IMG/VR virus record: IMGVR_UViG_3300038701_001731
Coordinates: 1 to 46,624 of that record
Strand: one strand, 5' to 3'
Length of the DNA stretch: 46,624 bases
Source of the DNA: a virus
This document shows, piece after piece, positions 38,651 through 45,915 of the stretch (positions are counted from its first letter, which is position 1; the number at the start of each line of letters is the position of its first letter). The notes under the pieces are model-generated. The model saw nothing but the letters and a program-made list of their open reading frames with translations, did no database searches and was not told the origin of the DNA. The position numbers were made by a program, and so were the translations under genes.

Positions 38651-38877
38651 CAATCGATCTGCGCTGGCTGCTGCCGGTGGTGGCTCTTTACGCGCCCGGC
38701 CTGCTCATGCTCATTGGAGCTTGGGCGTTGGGGTATACGACGGAAGAAATTAGGGGGCCTGTTGGCGTGCTGGGCCTGCTGACGGGCAGTCTCTTTTCAG
38801 TATTTGTCGTGGCGCTGTGCCTTTGCGACGACATCCCCCCGATGCGCGTTCGCCTGTGGGGGCGGGGCGACGAATGA
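38647..38877 (+). CDS. two-helix membrane protein
   Basis: The 76-aa protein has two membrane segments (WLLPVVALYAPGLLMLIGAW and VLGLLTGSLFSVFVVALCLC) joined by a short loop, then a charged tail ending WGRGDE. It starts in the GGAGAGACGACATGA linker. It could be a holin-like or exclusion protein of the early operon. Confidence 0.6.
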   Translation: MTIDLRWLLPVVALYAPGLLMLIGAWALGYTTEEIRGPVGVLGLLTGSLFSVFVVALCLCDDIPPMRVRLWGRGDE

Positions 38878-39206
38878 CCCTACTCACCGACAGTGCGCCG
38901 AAGGCTCGCAAGCACCATCGCTGCGACGATTGCGGCGGATGGATCGCGCCGGGCGCGGTCTACCGGCTATCGAAGATACAGGATGACGGGACAGTGTACC
39001 CGTGGCGTCAGCACCTGGACTGCTTCGCAATGGCCCACGATGTCGAAATAGCTGACGGCGACTACTACCACGACGGAAGGCCGCCGCTTTGCCAAGACGA
39101 GGGCGTATTGGATGATCTGGACCTCTGGCGCGGGCGCTATCCCCACGTCGTCTGCCGGATCGAGCTACAGCAGCAGCTCTATTGGGCGAGGAAGGGCGAC
39201 GAATGA
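38874..39206 (+). CDS. zinc-binding hypothetical protein
   Basis: The 110-aa protein has H-H-R-C-D-D-C-G-G-W-I at the start and W-R-Q-H-L-D-C-F, a likely C2HC/HxC zinc site, then YYHDGRPPLCQDEGVLDDLD. Similar small proteins are common in Rhodobacterales prophages, with no known task. It ends ARKGDE and overlaps both neighbours by ATGA. Confidence 0.6.
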   Translation: MTLLTDSAPKARKHHRCDDCGGWIAPGAVYRLSKIQDDGTVYPWRQHLDCFAMAHDVEIADGDYYHDGRPPLCQDEGVLDDLDLWRGRYPHVVCRIELQQQLYWARKGDE

Positions 39207-39472
39207 CAGCGCCGCGCGACATCGCCGCGATGCTGCATGGGCTGGCACGGCTGCACGTCGCGCTCGGCCGCATGGAGGGCGCCGGGGTCAGCACGCGCGG
39301 CTGGAGCTACAACGGCCTCGTAGATGGCGTGCTTGCATTGTCCCTGCCCGACAGTGGCCACGAGGCCCGCTCCATCGCCACGCTTTTCGACACGCTGGAC
39401 GGTGTGGCCGAAATCGGCCCGGCCGCCGTCGAGCACCTGCACCAGTTGCGGAGGATGGGAGAGACGACATGA
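39203..39472 (+). CDS. hypothetical small protein
   Basis: The 89-aa protein begins MTAPRDIAAMLHGLARLHVA and ends RRMGETT. No family is recognised. The bases around its start (GGAAGGGCGACGAATGACAG and following) are identical to those at 40416 onward, before another gene. Confidence 0.55.
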   Translation: MTAPRDIAAMLHGLARLHVALGRMEGAGVSTRGWSYNGLVDGVLALSLPDSGHEARSIATLFDTLDGVAEIGPAAVEHLHQLRRMGETT

Positions 39473-39834
39473 GCGATCTGGAAGCCGTGAAGGCGGCACG
39501 GAATACGCTGGCGCAGGAGGCGCTTGCTCGCATCAAAGCCCTAGAGGCCGACCTTGCCGCCGAGAAGGCGCGGGCCGACGCGCTGGCCGAGAAGCTGGCG
39601 ATGCGCACAGGAGTCCCGCACGACGACCGCTATGTCTTGGTCGCTTGGCGGTGGTCAAAGGGCGTCTCGTTTTCGGTGGCCCACTATTGGTGGCATGAAG
39701 ACGACCTCGAACTGCGCTGGAAAGACGAAGACGGCGGGCTGCTTTGCGAAAACCATGAGGTAGTGGGCTGGTGGGAGCTTGAGCCGTTCCGCGATGCCCT
39801 CGCCCCTACACAGGAGGACAACACCGATGACTGA
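39469..39834 (+). CDS. coiled coil with aromatic C-terminal domain
   Basis: The 121-aa protein has an N-terminal coil (RIKALEADLAAEKARADALA) and a compact domain rich in W (YVLVAWRWSKGVSFSVAHYW, EVVGWWELEPF). It starts in a GGAGAGACGACATGA linker. The aromatic domain resembles small phage domains of unknown role. Confidence 0.6.
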   Translation: MSDLEAVKAARNTLAQEALARIKALEADLAAEKARADALAEKLAMRTGVPHDDRYVLVAWRWSKGVSFSVAHYWWHEDDLELRWKDEDGGLLCENHEVVGWWELEPFRDALAPTQEDNTDD

Positions 39835-40003
39835 CAGGTATGAAAGCATGACGAGCCACGACCTCGTGGAGGAGATGGTCGCATGGCAAGCCGTGGCCGA
39901 CGCGCCGAAAGGGCCGGGTGGGCCGTCGAATGGTGCCCGCAAAGAAGCAATTCGCCAAATGCGCTTGGCTGAGGCGTGGTATCACAGAAAGGCCAAGCGA
40001 TGA
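39827..40003 (+). CDS. hypothetical 58-residue protein
   Basis: ATG at 39827 after AGGAGG. It is a short helical, basic-ended protein (SMTSHDLVEEMVAWQAVADA, AIRQMRLAEAWYHRKAKR). No family is known. Confidence 0.5.
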   Translation: MTDRYESMTSHDLVEEMVAWQAVADAPKGPGGPSNGARKEAIRQMRLAEAWYHRKAKR

Positions 40004-40428
40004 CTGACACCCCCGACACCACCCGCAAGGAAGCGCCTGAGCGCATCCTGTGCATCAAAGACCTAGCGGCCGAGCGGGACGAAGCCCGCGCACGGGCGGC
40101 GGCTGCGTATGAGGCAGCGGCCCGGCGTGCTCAATACTACGAGCGCATCCTCCCCCGCGCGGATCAGTCCGCCTACGGCTTGGCCCGCGAAGAGGCCGCC
40201 TCGGACATCTCCGCTCTCGCCACCGACGCCGAGCGGGACGCCCTCACCGCCGCGCTGGAACGGGCGCGGACCGAGGAAAGGGAGGCGTGTGCGAAGGTGG
40301 CGGAGGACGCCATAATAGACGGTCTGGAGGGGCTGTATGATCTAGCCCATCCATACGATCAAGGGTGGGTCCGGTCCGCAAAACGCATCACCGCCACCAT
40401 CCGCGCGCGGGGGAAGGGCGACGAATGA
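40000..40428 (+). CDS. coiled-coil protein, paralogue family A
   Basis: The 142-aa protein contains ERDEARARAAAAYEAAARRA and D-A-L-T-A-A-L-E-R-A-R-T-E-E-R-E-A-C-A, nearly the same blocks as the gene at 38252, with a different middle. The ATG shares an ATGA junction. It ends RARGKGDE. Shared blocks with a replaced centre suggest recombination between paralogues. Confidence 0.6.
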   Translation: MTDTPDTTRKEAPERILCIKDLAAERDEARARAAAAYEAAARRAQYYERILPRADQSAYGLAREEAASDISALATDAERDALTAALERARTEEREACAKVAEDAIIDGLEGLYDLAHPYDQGWVRSAKRITATIRARGKGDE

Positions 40429-40598
40429 CAGCGCCGCGCCTGACGCCTTCGGAGATCGAGCGCACCGTCTCGGCCGCCAAGCGCGCGGGCGCGGTGCGCG
40501 TGCGGATCGAGGCGCACGGGCGCACTTATCAGTTTGACCTGCGCGAAGAGACCGCCGAACCTGCCGATGAATTTGATTTGGTGGACATGAGGCGATGA
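40425..40598 (+). CDS. hypothetical 57-residue protein
   Basis: The 57-aa protein has a helix (TPSEIERTVSAAKRAGA) then strands (VRVRIEAHGRTYQFDL) and an acidic end. This helix-plus-strand pattern, directly before the integrase and coupled to it by ATGA, is like small excisionase-adjacent proteins, but no winged helix is visible. Confidence 0.55.
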   Translation: MTAPRLTPSEIERTVSAAKRAGAVRVRIEAHGRTYQFDLREETAEPADEFDLVDMRR

Positions 40599-41581
40599 CG
40601 CGCAAGGATCTGCCGCCCTACGTCTACGCCGAGACGGTCAAGGGGCACACCTACCACTACTTTCGGCGCGGCAAGGGGCCTCGCGTGCGGGTCTATCCGG
40701 ACGATCCGGGGTTCTGGGCGCGGTATCACATCCTGCGCGAAGGCCGCACACCTATCCCCGCCGCCAAGACGCTGAAAAAGCTGGCCACCAGCTACCGCCG
40801 CTCAAGCCGCTACACCGCGCTCGCGCCGCGCACGCGGGCCGACTATGACAAGGTGCTCGCCTATATCGAGCGCCGGATGCCCGATCTTTCGGCGGTCAAG
40901 ATGCAGCGGAAGGACGTGATCCGCGCCCAGAGCGCCAACGCCGATGCAGTCCGCTTCGCGAACTATGTCGTGCAGGTGTTTTCGGTTCTGTTCGAGCACG
41001 CCATCGATCAGGGCTGGCGCAGCGACAATCCGGCCAAGGGCGTTCGCAGGCTCAAGGGCACGCAGATCGATCGCCAGCCGTGGCCCGTGGATATGGTCGA
41101 AGCCTACCGCGCCAAGGCGACAGGCCGCGCGCTTCTGGTGTTCGAGCTGGCGCTCGGCACGGGGCAGCGCATCGGTGACGTGCTGAGGATGCAGTGGGGC
41201 CACGTCGAGGGCGATGCGATCCGGGTCAGGCAAGGGAAGACCGGGGCCGACCTGCTGATTCCGCTCACGGCTCGTCTGCAGGCGGTGCTGCGGTCAACGC
41301 CGCGCACCGGGCTCTACATCGTGGCGGGAAAGCACGGGGCGCCGCTGTCCTACAGGCAAGCGTCACACGCCGTGCGGGCGGTGCGGGAGCAGATCGGCGC
41401 GGAGGCATACGACATCCACGCGCTGCGCTACACGGCGGCTTCGGAACTCGCCGAGGCGGGATGCAGCGATGAACTGATTCAGGCCGTCACCGGCCACAGG
41501 AGCGCGGCGATGGTGCGCCGCTACAGCGCGGCGGCCCGTCAGAAGGCGCGGGCGCGGCAGGCACAGGAGAAGCGGGAATGA
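40595..41581 (+). CDS. int: tyrosine recombinase integrase
   Basis: The 328-aa protein has an N-terminal arm-binding part, a core-binding SAM-like domain (residues ~65-155) and a catalytic domain with R192 (TGQRIGDVL), K215 (QGKTG), H275-x-x-R278 (DIHALRYTA), H301 (TGHRS) and Y310 (RRYS). It integrates and excises the phage at the site just after it. It is the last gene before attP, and its mRNA would read into attP. Confidence 0.93.
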   Translation: MTRKDLPPYVYAETVKGHTYHYFRRGKGPRVRVYPDDPGFWARYHILREGRTPIPAAKTLKKLATSYRRSSRYTALAPRTRADYDKVLAYIERRMPDLSAVKMQRKDVIRAQSANADAVRFANYVVQVFSVLFEHAIDQGWRSDNPAKGVRRLKGTQIDRQPWPVDMVEAYRAKATGRALLVFELALGTGQRIGDVLRMQWGHVEGDAIRVRQGKTGADLLIPLTARLQAVLRSTPRTGLYIVAGKHGAPLSYRQASHAVRAVREQIGAEAYDIHALRYTAASELAEAGCSDELIQAVTGHRSAAMVRRYSAAARQKARARQAQEKRE

Positions 41582-41608
41582 CGGGCGGAACAGAACGGGT
41601 CCGGAACA

Positions 41609-41798
41609 TGAAAGCCCCGAACCGCGCCCCGAACGCCCTTGCGGCTTCCGACGGTTTCCGTTACGGGTCAAGTGCTTGGCGAGTTGGCGGAGTGGTTACG
41701 CAGCGGATTGCAAATCCGGCGGGGGCCACTGTTTTTCCACGCTTTCCCGCCCCGAAAATCCCCGGACATGTTAGAAACGAAGCGTGAAAGCCCCGAAC
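41609..41798 (+). other. attP: tRNA-Cys 5' half as core, flanked by repeated arm sites
   Basis: 41678-41718 reads as the 5' 41 nt of an alphaproteobacterial tRNA-Cys (acceptor strand GGCGAGT, D-arm, anticodon stem-loop with GCA at 41710-41712); the 3' half is missing. CGGATT-GCA-AATCCG (41704-41718) is an inverted repeat that suits crossover. GCCCCGAAC/A repeats at 41614, 41626, 41749 and 41790 lie two on each side, like arm-type integrase sites; the outer two extend to TGAAAGCCCCGAAC. Confidence 0.78.
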
Positions 41799-41811
41799 AG
41801 GAGGATGGCGG

Positions 41812-42333
41812 ATGAGTGACGATACCGACACGACCCCCGAGGCGGCGGCGCGGCTGCTGATAACGTGGCTGGATCAGGAAGCGGAGGCCATGCTGGGCCC
41901 GGCCGGGTCTGATTACTCACGCGAGCCCCTTGCGGTTTATAGCGAATGCCGGACGGCACTGCGCGCCCTCTCTGCCCGCGTGGCCGAGTTGGAGGCCGAG
42001 CGCGACGAAGCCCTGAACCAGCTAGACAGCGAACGCCACGCTCGTGAAACCATAGAGCGCCGGGCGGCGCAGTTTTTAGCAGAGCGCGACGAGGCCCTCA
42101 CGCGGGCGGGAGCGGCGTATGAGGTGACGGCGAGCGTCATGTCCGACGCGCGGGCCAACGCGCGGGCCGACGAGCGCAGGAGGGTTCTGGAGGAGGTTTC
42201 GGAAGCGTGGTCACTGGCGATCGAGAACGGCGTGGCGAGCTTGAATCAACCGGCCGCCGAAGAGCTAAAGCGCAGGTATCCGCACTTGGTGGCGTTCTGT
42301 GAATGGCTGGGCAAGATGGAGGGCGACGGATGA
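41812..42333 (+). CDS. coiled-coil protein, paralogue family A (distant)
   Basis: The 173-aa protein has LSARVAELEAERDEALNQLD and L-A-E-R-D-E-A-L-T-R-A-G-A-A-Y-E-V-T-A, related to the ERDEARARAAAAYEAA block of the genes at 38252 and 40000. The C-terminus (YPHLVAFCEWLGKM) is a separate small part. AGGAGG precedes it. Confidence 0.6.
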   Translation: MSDDTDTTPEAAARLLITWLDQEAEAMLGPAGSDYSREPLAVYSECRTALRALSARVAELEAERDEALNQLDSERHARETIERRAAQFLAERDEALTRAGAAYEVTASVMSDARANARADERRRVLEEVSEAWSLAIENGVASLNQPAAEELKRRYPHLVAFCEWLGKMEGDG

Positions 42334-42668
42334 GTGACGACTACCACCGCGGTTTCCAGGATGGCTACGTCGCAGCCATGGAAGCCGCCCGCAAAGAGCT
42401 GTCGCGTTTTTCTCGGCCGCCTGATCATGACAGGGTGTCCGACTTCGCCCGAGGCAATGGGCACGGCGTCGCGATGTGTCAGGACGCGATCGAAAAAATC
42501 TCCGGCGTGCCTGACTTTTCGATCCACAAGATGGAGCCGCCGCCCGATGCTGGTGGGCTGGTCTTCAGGGGCGGGACGCGCGGTGATGACTGGGTAGTCA
42601 TAACCGATGACGCCGACGACGTGCACTTCCGCCGCGCCACGTGGCATGACCAAGAGGACGACGGATGA
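42330..42668 (+). CDS. hypothetical protein, paralogue family B
   Basis: The 112-aa protein begins MSDDYHRGFQDGYVAAMEAA, matching the start of the gene at 43004. The later part is D-rich (VVITDDADDVHFRRATW). It starts in the GACGGATGAGTGACGA linker. Function unknown. Confidence 0.6.
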   Translation: MSDDYHRGFQDGYVAAMEAARKELSRFSRPPDHDRVSDFARGNGHGVAMCQDAIEKISGVPDFSIHKMEPPPDAGGLVFRGGTRGDDWVVITDDADDVHFRRATWHDQEDDG

Positions 42669-42865
42669 GTGACGAACTGGAGCGCCTGCGCGAGCGGGTG
42701 GCGAAACTGGAAGCCGAGATCGACCTGCTGCACGCGCTTATGCCGCCGGAGGTGGGCTCAGTCGCTGAATGGCGACCAGACGCAGGACCGCTCATCACCC
42801 GCCTTGAGAACTGCGTCATCTTGCTGCGCAAGCGGCCCGAGCCGAGCGAGCGGGGGGGGGGATGA
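42665..42865 (+). CDS. coiled-coil protein, first part of a gene split at a G10 tract
   Basis: The 66-aa reading has a coil (ELERLRERVAKLEAEIDLLH) and ends at TGA right after ten G (42852-42861) as R-G-G-G. If one G were missing, translation would go on into the downstream frame for ~48 codons, making one protein of about 113 aa that ends at the next gene's linker. The shift is either real variation or a sequencing error. Confidence 0.5.
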   Translation: MSDELERLRERVAKLEAEIDLLHALMPPEVGSVAEWRPDAGPLITRLENCVILLRKRPEPSERGGG

Positions 42866-43007
42866 CTGGCGCGACCTGCCTTTCACGACAGAGCCGCGCC
42901 TAGTCCGGCACGCCGAAGCGCACGGCTGGAATGAAACCCGTGCTCCGCGAGACAGCGGAGGGTATCATGGCGTCGAACCGGGCTCAATACAGGAGAACGA
43001 CGGATGA
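42861..43007 (+). pseudogene. out-of-frame second part of the G10-split gene
   Basis: The frame reads DDWRDLPFTTEPRLVRHAEA.. to QENDG and stops in an ATGA overlap with the next gene, as complete genes here do. It has no good start. It joins the upstream part by a one-base change in the G tract, and DDWRDLPF is a plausible protein segment. Confidence 0.5.
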
Positions 43008-43195
43008 GTGACGACTACAAGCGCGGCTTCGAGGACGGCTACCGCGCGGCGATCGAGGACGCAAAGAAGGCGGCGCCCGAGTTTCCATACATGGGGCGCT
43101 ACGAGTTTGCCCCTGAGATTGTGCGATCTCGACTGGACGCTAACGCGGCCTATCAGAACGCCATCGGGCGGCTCTGCCCTAAGCCGCCCGCTTGA
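43004..43195 (+). CDS. hypothetical protein, paralogue family B
   Basis: The 63-aa protein starts MSDDYKRGFEDGYRAAIEDA, paralogous to the N-terminus of the gene at 42330, then ends N-A-I-G-R-L-C-P-K. It is the last rightward gene and converges with the phosphoesterase gene 13 bases away. Confidence 0.6.
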   Translation: MSDDYKRGFEDGYRAAIEDAKKAAPEFPYMGRYEFAPEIVRSRLDANAAYQNAIGRLCPKPPA

Positions 43196-43208
43196 TAGGA
43201 TCGAGGGC

Positions 43209-44411
43209 CTAGAACCATTCCGTGCGCCGGAGTACCTGGCCCTCGTGCGGATGGTGAATGAACGCCTCAACCGCCTGCCGGTTGATGTAACCGTTCCGGT
43301 GGTGCCAGCCGTCAGGCGGCGAGGGCGAGCGGATGTATTCGACGTGCAAATTATCGCCCTCCTGCGCCCCGCCTCCGGTGCCGACAACCGTCATTCCGAT
43401 GTGGTCTTTTTCGCGCTGTTGCGGGCGCACGCCAAGTCCGCGGCGCATCTTGTGGTGCATGTGGTGCAGGTAGAAATACAGGTGCGGGCACTCCGATATG
43501 TGCGAGCGCGCTTCGACCTGCATCAACATCGGCAGATCCCGCTCGGCTGCGCCGTCGCCGTGTGAAAAGCCTGACAGCGACGTGCCGAAGCGGTAGTATT
43601 TCCGATGCTGCTCGGAAAGCATGTAAGGGCTAGCGTTCACGTTGTCGTGGCCTTCGAACATGGCCCCAATCGCCTGCGCCACGCAAAACCCGAGAACCCA
43701 ATCGTGATTGGACGGCACAAACATGATGTCCATGTCAAGCCCCATTTCAAGGCCGAGGCGGGCAATCCTTGTGTAAGCGCGCTGCGCCACGCGGTAGATG
43801 TGAAACAGGTTGCACGACACATCCTGCGGGGTGCCCGCCGTGGTGGTCTTGCGCGGCGTGTCAATGTGCGAAATGTCGTTGCCGATCACGAAAAGCACGC
43901 GCGTCACGCCTTCGCGAAGGCCCCATTCCATGAGCATCCGCGAGCCCTCGACAAGCCGGTGCTCGGCCACCTTTTCATCGTAGGAGAAGCCGGTTTCGCT
44001 GACGACGGACAGCTTGCCGATATGCACATCGGCCGGGTCCAATATCAGAAGGTTGCCGGGCCGCGTCTCGAAGCGCGGGGGGAGATCGAGCTTTACGCTT
44101 GCCGCTACGTCTTCCAGCGTTTCGCGGATCGTCTCCTTGAAATCGACTTCATCGCCGCCGGGCATCTTCCACATGACGGTGTTGAAACTGCCGCTTTCGT
44201 CCTTGATGCGGCGATAGCCAAAACACGCCGCATCCGGCGAAATCCCGGTTTCCTCAAGCGCGGAGCGGATGCCGGGGTCTAGCTCCTGCATCCGCGCAAA
44301 CTTCGCGCGCTTGCGGCGTAGGGTGCGCTCGTGCACGCCGAGGGCTTCGGCGGCGGCTGAGTTTGTGCCGTGCTGCTCAAACGCGGCTTGGCATTCCTCT
44401 GGCGTCGGCAT
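43209..44411 (-). CDS. calcineurin-like metallophosphoesterase with N-terminal HTH
   Basis: The ATG at 44411, one base after the upstream stop, gives 400 aa. Residues ~10-38 are a helix-turn-helix (GTNSAAAEALGVHERTLRRK). The phosphoesterase motifs are D128-V-H130, G-N-D at 177-179, N-H-D at 235-237 and H-G-D at 284-286. It resembles SbcD/Mre11-type phosphoesterases that occur in phages, and may cut or repair DNA. It appears to be the last gene of the leftward (late) transcript. Reading upstream to 44486 is not needed. Confidence 0.82.
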   Translation of the reverse strand: MPTPEECQAAFEQHGTNSAAAEALGVHERTLRRKRAKFARMQELDPGIRSALEETGISPDAACFGYRRIKDESGSFNTVMWKMPGGDEVDFKETIRETLEDVAASVKLDLPPRFETRPGNLLILDPADVHIGKLSVVSETGFSYDEKVAEHRLVEGSRMLMEWGLREGVTRVLFVIGNDISHIDTPRKTTTAGTPQDVSCNLFHIYRVAQRAYTRIARLGLEMGLDMDIMFVPSNHDWVLGFCVAQAIGAMFEGHDNVNASPYMLSEQHRKYYRFGTSLSGFSHGDGAAERDLPMLMQVEARSHISECPHLYFYLHHMHHKMRRGLGVRPQQREKDHIGMTVVGTGGGAQEGDNLHVEYIRSPSPPDGWHHRNGYINRQAVEAFIHHPHEGQVLRRTEWF

Positions 44412-44412
44412 G

Positions 44413-44697
44413 TTACAGCGCCTCGCCGCGCACCGGGTCAAGCCGCGCGAACGCGCCGCCCGCCGCCCGCAAGCACGCCGTACCATCGGGCTCGATGGTC
44501 ACGATGGACCAGGAGCCGGTTTCCGGGTTGGCCCATAGCTGCATGATGGCGCCGTCGCCGGTGAGCCCTTCGCTGTGCGCGACCTCGCCGTAGCGGTCTG
44601 TCAGAAGCTCGGCCATCTGATCTACCGGGCCGCAAGGTGCTTGCCCAAGCGCAGGCACAGGCATACATACCGCGAGCGCGGCGGCTAGTCGTCTCAT
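44413..44697 (-). CDS. small exported protein
   Basis: The 94-aa protein has a signal peptide (RRLAAALAVCMPVPALGQA, cleavage after A-L-G-Q-A) and a small domain with CGPVDQMAELLTDRYGEVAH and G-A-I-M-Q-L-W-A-N-P-E-T-G-S-W, often seen in short Rhodobacterales phage/prophage proteins. AGGAG lies before the start. Its leader holds the transposon-like insertion, which would cut it from any upstream promoter. Confidence 0.65.
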   Translation of the reverse strand: MRRLAAALAVCMPVPALGQAPCGPVDQMAELLTDRYGEVAHSEGLTGDGAIMQLWANPETGSWSIVTIEPDGTACLRAAGGAFARLDPVRGEAL

Positions 44698-44806
44698 AGC
44701 TATCTCCTGTGGATTGAGCGGGTAGTGGGTCAGTTTGAAATCAGAAAGTGACGCCTCGCGCGAGGCGGGGTTTGCGCCAAGCCCAGCCGGGCACTACCTT
44801 AGGAGC

Positions 44807-45019
44807 ATGACCGACAAGCCTAAGAGACCCCGGGACGCCAACCAGCTTGCTAAGTTCATCGTGGACTTGGCGACGGGCGAGGCGTCGGAAGACGACGCCG
44901 ACGTGAACGAAGGCCAACGCGAGGGCGGCAAGAAGGGCGGCAAGGCCCGCGCCGACAAACTGACCGCCGAGCAGCGGTCCGAGATAGCCCGCAAGGCCGC
45001 TAAGGCGCGTTGGGACTAG
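44807..45019 (+). CDS. KGG-type small basic protein
   Basis: The ATG at 44807 after TAGGAG gives 70 aa. DANQLAKFIVDLATGEASED is a helix, then G-G-K-K-G-G-K-A-R-A, L-T-A-E-Q-R and A-R-K-A-A-K-A-R-W, the repeat motif of KGG proteins (general stress/RNA-binding type). It is typical of bacterial chromosomes, supporting host origin of the element cargo. A GCCTCGCGCGAGGC palindrome lies upstream at 44752-44765. Confidence 0.75.
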   Translation: MTDKPKRPRDANQLAKFIVDLATGEASEDDADVNEGQREGGKKGGKARADKLTAEQRSEIARKAAKARWD

Positions 45020-45066
45020 CGCGACGAATCAGCCTGTGTTATAAGGGGGATGGTTCGGTCCCTGCG

Positions 45067-45161
45067 CGGTGACGGTGGGATTCGAACCCACGGGGGCGCT
45101 CTTTCACCTTCACCCCGTCGCATTTTGAGTGCGCTGCCTTAAGCCGCTCAGCCACGTCACC
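45067..45161 (-). tRNA. tRNA with anticodon CAA and serine-like body
   Basis: Acceptor GGTGACG/CGTCACC, D-arm TGGCTGAGCGGCTTAAGGC, anticodon loop CTCAAAA (anticodon CAA at 45127-45125), long variable arm with GGGG/CCCC stem, T-arm GTGGG-TTCGAAT-CCCAC, discriminator G. The CAA anticodon reads UUG (Leu), but bacterial Leu tRNAs have A73 and a different D-arm. The D-arm, long arm and G73 here are serine-type. No CCA is encoded (CGC follows). Confidence 0.78.
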
Positions 45162-45165
45162 CACA

Positions 45166-45194
45166 GGGCCGGATTCGTCCGGCCCTTTTCTTTT
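45166..45194 (+). terminator. intrinsic terminator
   Basis: GGGCCGGA-TTCG-TCCGGCCC followed by TTTTCTTTT, an ideal terminator on the plus strand. It would end the KGG transcript after passing antisense through the tRNA gene. Confidence 0.85.
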
Positions 45195-45287
45195 GCCAGA
45201 TCGCACGCGACGGGTCAGCGGAGACGACGTGTTTATTCCGACGTGCTTGGTATTGCGCCGCCATCCGGGCTGTGCGATAAAGCCGTC

Positions 45288-45794
45288 ATGGATGCTCTAG
45301 ACAATATGATTTCAGAAAAGCGCGCCGAAGCTGAGAGGCTTCGTGAGCAGGTTCGCGTCTTGGAGGCTGAACTTGCCGCCCTACAGCTTGCGGCACAACT
45401 CCGGCCCGCCCCAACATCTAAGCGGCCAGCCAAGGCCGCCCGCTCTGGCGGAGGGCGCAGGCCTGGGGACATTTCACGTGACTGGCGGGCAATCCTTGGG
45501 GCCATCTATTCGCGTGGCAACGCGGTTTCATATGAAGATGTTGCCGCTGTGGCCGCCGAACAAGGCAACGATTTGGCGCCGTCCAGTGTGCGGGACCGTG
45601 TGCGAAACATGGTTAAGACCGGCCTTATGGAAGGAAACCCACAAGACGGCTTCACCGTCACAGAAGATGCTGCGGAGCGGTTCGACTTCGCCAAAGAGAA
45701 TGAGGGGGCCGCAGCCCCCTCAGACGATGAGGTGCGCACCTCTGACACAGGTGGTTACCTCTTTGATCCCAACCCAGCCCAACGCGGCGCATGA
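45288..45794 (+). CDS. winged-helix-like DNA-binding protein
   Basis: The ATG at 45288 gives 168 aa; any longer start would cross the tRNA. An N-terminal coil (MISEKRAEAERLREQVRVLE) is followed by a basic stretch and a domain DWRAILGAIYSRGNAVSYED and VAAVAAEQGNDLAPSSVRDR, a likely winged helix. The end is acidic and disordered. Codon use is less GC-biased than in the phage genes, supporting host cargo. Confidence 0.6.
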   Translation: MDALDNMISEKRAEAERLREQVRVLEAELAALQLAAQLRPAPTSKRPAKAARSGGGRRPGDISRDWRAILGAIYSRGNAVSYEDVAAVAAEQGNDLAPSSVRDRVRNMVKTGLMEGNPQDGFTVTEDAAERFDFAKENEGAAAPSDDEVRTSDTGGYLFDPNPAQRGA

Positions 45795-45871
45795 GAAAGG
45801 AGTAACCTTGTGTGGCAAACCGCTTTGAGATCTAGCGCCGCGTAGCGCGGATCGAGAAAACTCGAAGGCGA

Positions 45872-45901
45872 ACGGGGCGGCCTGCGGTGCCGTCCCGTTT
45901 T
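45872..45901 (+). terminator. intrinsic terminator
   Basis: ACGGGGCGGC pairs with GCCGTCCCGT (one G-U) around a short loop, followed by TTTTCGTT. It ends the transcript of the winged-helix-like gene. Confidence 0.8.
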
Positions 45902-45915
45902 CGTTAGCACACCCT

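Noticed and set aside
41578-41787. Plus-strand ORF spanning attP
   Set aside because: It reads through the tRNA-Cys-like core and arm repeats, so the openness is incidental.
45129-45287. Upstream extension of the winged-helix-like gene
   Set aside because: It crosses the tRNA gene and a terminator, so the start at 45288 is taken.
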